Source: an uncultured Lachnospiraceae bacterium (GTDB taxonomy: Bacteria > Bacillota > Clostridia > Lachnospirales > Lachnospiraceae). From it: a stretch of 64,000 bases of DNA. The stretch is from assembly GCA_947382415.1 (NCBI GenBank), contig CANCYO010000001.1:62001-126000 (forward strand). Direction: 5' to 3'. Shown here one piece after another: positions 62,789 through 64,000 of the stretch. Numbering within the stretch: position 1 is the first letter of the stretch; every line of letters begins with the position of its first letter. The translations under genes were made by a program, and so were the position numbers. The notes under the pieces are model-generated. The model was not told the DNA's origin, made no database searches, and saw only the letters and a program-made list of their open reading frames with translations.

Positions 62789-63136
62789 TTAAATAATTTC
62801 GTAAATGGCGTGTTTTTTCGAGTTGAAATTTCCGGTGAAGCGAATCCTGGAATTGTATTCATTGGTAACTATGTTGTAAAATTTTCGACCAAATTGGCCT
62901 GCTGTTCCATTCGGGAGATTCCAATCGTCACCAAATAATTCCGGAACCGTAAACGATTCGCCAGAAGAGTAGTTAGCGAGGGCACGATTGATGGCATCAA
63001 AGGGCGTAAAATTAATCTGGCCTGGGAAAAGTTGGTTTCGAATGAAATCTTGCAAGGACAACTTCGCATTTTTTGCGGCGTTACAGATGAGTTCATAGTT
63101 CGCATCAGACACAGTGAATTTAACAGTTTTTGACAT
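62789..63136 (-). CDS. ribbon-helix-helix-like plus DUF1413-like protein
   Basis: A 115-residue protein. Residues 1-38 (KTVKFTVSDANYELI, then AKLSLQDFIRNQLF) look like a ribbon-helix-helix DNA-binding unit. Residues 60-115 (SFTVPELFGDDWNLPNGTAG and QFGRKFYNIV) look like a DUF1413 domain. AAGGAGG precedes the ATG perfectly. A near-perfect promoter and two operator-like repeats lie upstream, suggesting autoregulation. DUF1413 proteins are often part of mobile or plasmid-borne modules; no toxin partner is seen next to it. Confidence 0.7.
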   Translation of the reverse strand: MSKTVKFTVSDANYELICNAAKNAKLSLQDFIRNQLFPGQINFTPFDAINRALANYSSGESFTVPELFGDDWNLPNGTAGQFGRKFYNIVTNEYNSRIRFTGNFNSKKHAIYEII

Positions 63137-63184
63137 TTGTGATCCTCCTTAGATTTTATCGGTAAAAAGTTGCAAACCACGCGA

Positions 63185-63232
63185 AAGGCGTGTCCACACC
63201 TAAATTGTAAGGCATGGCCACACCTTTGTCAA
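63185..63232 (-). promoter_or_regulatory. promoter with two tandem operators for the DUF1413-like gene
   Basis: On the minus strand: TTGACA (63227-63232), 17 bases, TACAAT (63204-63209). Two near-palindromic copies of AGGTGTG-NN-CAYGCCT lie at 63185-63201 and 63209-63225, 24 bases apart; one fills the spacer and the other follows the -10. Confidence 0.7.
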
Positions 63233-63269
63233 TAGAAAATGAAAAATTTGTTTAAGGAGGTGGGGAATC

Positions 63270-63356
63270 CTGGGGGCAAATAGAATACAGGGAATCACAG
63301 TCGAGATTACAGTAACCATTAATCAAGCGGGCCGATCGGAGCATCAGCACGGGTAA
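63270..63356 (+). pseudogene. remnant of a phage tail tape-measure gene
   Basis: The frame reads GANRIQGITVEITVTINQ before TAA. ANRI.GITVEI is the usual start of Firmicutes phage tape-measure proteins. AAGGAGG lies just upstream. Only the first dozen residues fit, so it is a fragment. Confidence 0.4.
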
Positions 63357-63533
63357 TGCTGCAGAGCAAATGAGTCATACCATGAAAGACAGGCTGCACA
63401 ATCACAGAATGACCGTTGGGAGAGATTGTGTAAAGGTGGAAACGGTTTCTGTGCTGAAGGGCAATGGTTTCAGGGATGTGGGCCGAAGAAATGCCTGTAC
63501 GAGGCGCTGACGGTCATCAAGCAGGGCTTTTGA
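63357..63533 (+). pseudogene. Cys-rich open fragment of unknown origin
   Basis: A frame of 58 codons without start codon reads ANESYHERQAAQSQNDRWER, then CKGGNGFCAEGQWFQGCGPK and KCLYEALTVIKQGF. The Cys spacing suggests a metal site. It is probably the end of a decayed mobile-element gene. Nothing else was seen in 63534-63690. Confidence 0.3.
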
Positions 63534-63746
63534 GGAGAAAACAGGGAATTTGCCGTAGATGGCAGGAAGGGGCGAGAAAAGGCAAATACGCGGTCTGAGG
63601 ATAAAGAGCAGGTAGGGAAAATTTATATTGCTGAAGAGTGAAGCCGGTGATATACTTTGAGACATGGGAAACCAGAGAGCCGGGCGGCTTACCCTCTTTT
63701 ATCGGAGGGGCTAACCCTCCAGACGAAAGAAAGGGGGGCGTTGCCA

Positions 63747-63842
63747 ATGTATGTTACATACGCTGAGTTAATTCAGTTTGGAATATTCATTTGCGCCCTT
63801 GTGGGATTGTGCTACACGATCTTCAAGGGAAAACGAAAATAG
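63747..63842 (+). CDS. holin-like type I toxin
   Basis: A 31-residue peptide, MYVTYAELIQFGIFICALVG, continuing to a basic tail FKGKRK: one membrane helix with a charged end. This fits the family annotated as putative holin-like toxin (TxpA/Fst-like) in Firmicutes. AAAGGGGGG lies before the ATG, and GGAGGGGCTAACCCTCC upstream forms a hairpin. Such toxins are normally held silent by an antisense RNA from the opposite strand. Confidence 0.75.
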   Translation: MYVTYAELIQFGIFICALVGLCYTIFKGKRK

Positions 63843-63935
63843 CCGCCACTACTGCCAATAGTGACGGCTAACCCTGCAAAGGGTATTAGCTAAACTTATT
63901 CAAGGGTAGGCCGCTTCTCTGGCTTTCCCTTTTTT
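63840..63935 (+). terminator. hairpins and terminator of the toxin mRNA (possible antisense RNA region)
   Basis: TAGCCGCCACTA (63840-63851, including the toxin stop) pairs with TAGTGACGGCTA (63859-63870). Later AAGGGTAGGCC (63902-63912) pairs with GGCTTTCCCTT (63921-63931) with Ts following, an intrinsic terminator. An antisense RNA could begin in the area to the right on the minus strand, but no clear promoter was proven. Confidence 0.6.
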
Positions 63936-64000
63936 GTATCTCAAATATAGCATATCCGGCGGCAGGATGCAAGAGGTTTTGCTGATTGAGCTGTCTGTAT

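Noticed and set aside
1..64000. tRNA, rRNA genes or CRISPR arrays
   Set aside because: I looked through the intergenic regions and found no cloverleaf-like, rRNA-like or regularly spaced repeat pattern.

Overview
The window looks like the chromosome of a flagellated, spore-forming member of the Clostridia, most likely Lachnospiraceae. The reasons are spoVT and a sipL-like spore gene, a flagellin gene, several sites of the flagellar sigma-28 (SigD) type, a T-box in front of ileS, a Firmicutes-type galT, strong AGGAGG ribosome sites and the general gene set. No rRNA, tRNA or CRISPR array was seen.

Layout. 1-3180: end of an unknown gene, a cysteine hydrolase, an HD-domain protein and a large membrane protein. 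3209-18677: a galactose / beta-1,4-galacto-oligosaccharide locus. It has divergent galK-galT, a LacI regulator, a sugar ABC transporter (binding protein and two permeases), an unrecognised 613-residue protein, a small zinc-ribbon protein, a GH42 beta-galactosidase, a GH53 galactanase without signal peptide, and a fusion of a sugar-binding sensor with a diguanylate cyclase. Three LacI-type operators can be proposed next to promoters. The logic is import of galacto-oligosaccharides, cleavage inside the cell, and entry of galactose into the Leloir pathway. 18681-20738: flagellin gene with one internal in-frame TAA. 20925-43976: mostly housekeeping genes (spoVT, pncB, a membrane diguanylate cyclase, T-box plus ileS, glgP, an aconitase-like hydratase, an amidohydrolase, ddl, murF, plsC) mixed with lipoproteins and a 397-residue calcium-loop protein under a sigma-28-type promoter.

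44607-55949 is the most unusual part: a type I secretion-like cluster in what should be a single-membrane organism. It codes for a TolC-like coiled-coil protein, two duplicated lipoproteins, a 1237-residue RTX-repeat protein, an HlyB-like ABC exporter whose C39-like domain lacks the catalytic cysteine, and an HlyD-like adaptor. A decayed piece of a second RTX gene lies between the two lipoprotein genes. The two lipoprotein genes share a 205-bp identical tract and then diverge abruptly. This part is visibly AT-richer than its surroundings.

55961-60694: pyrC-pyrK-pyrD and the sipL-like gene. 60803-62234: a small protein with a good sigma-28-type promoter and a coiled-coil protein. 62251-64000: decayed DNA with an acetyltransferase fragment, a frameshifted small gene, a DUF1413-like protein behind two operator-like repeats, a phage tail tape-measure fragment, and a 31-residue holin-like toxin with hairpins.
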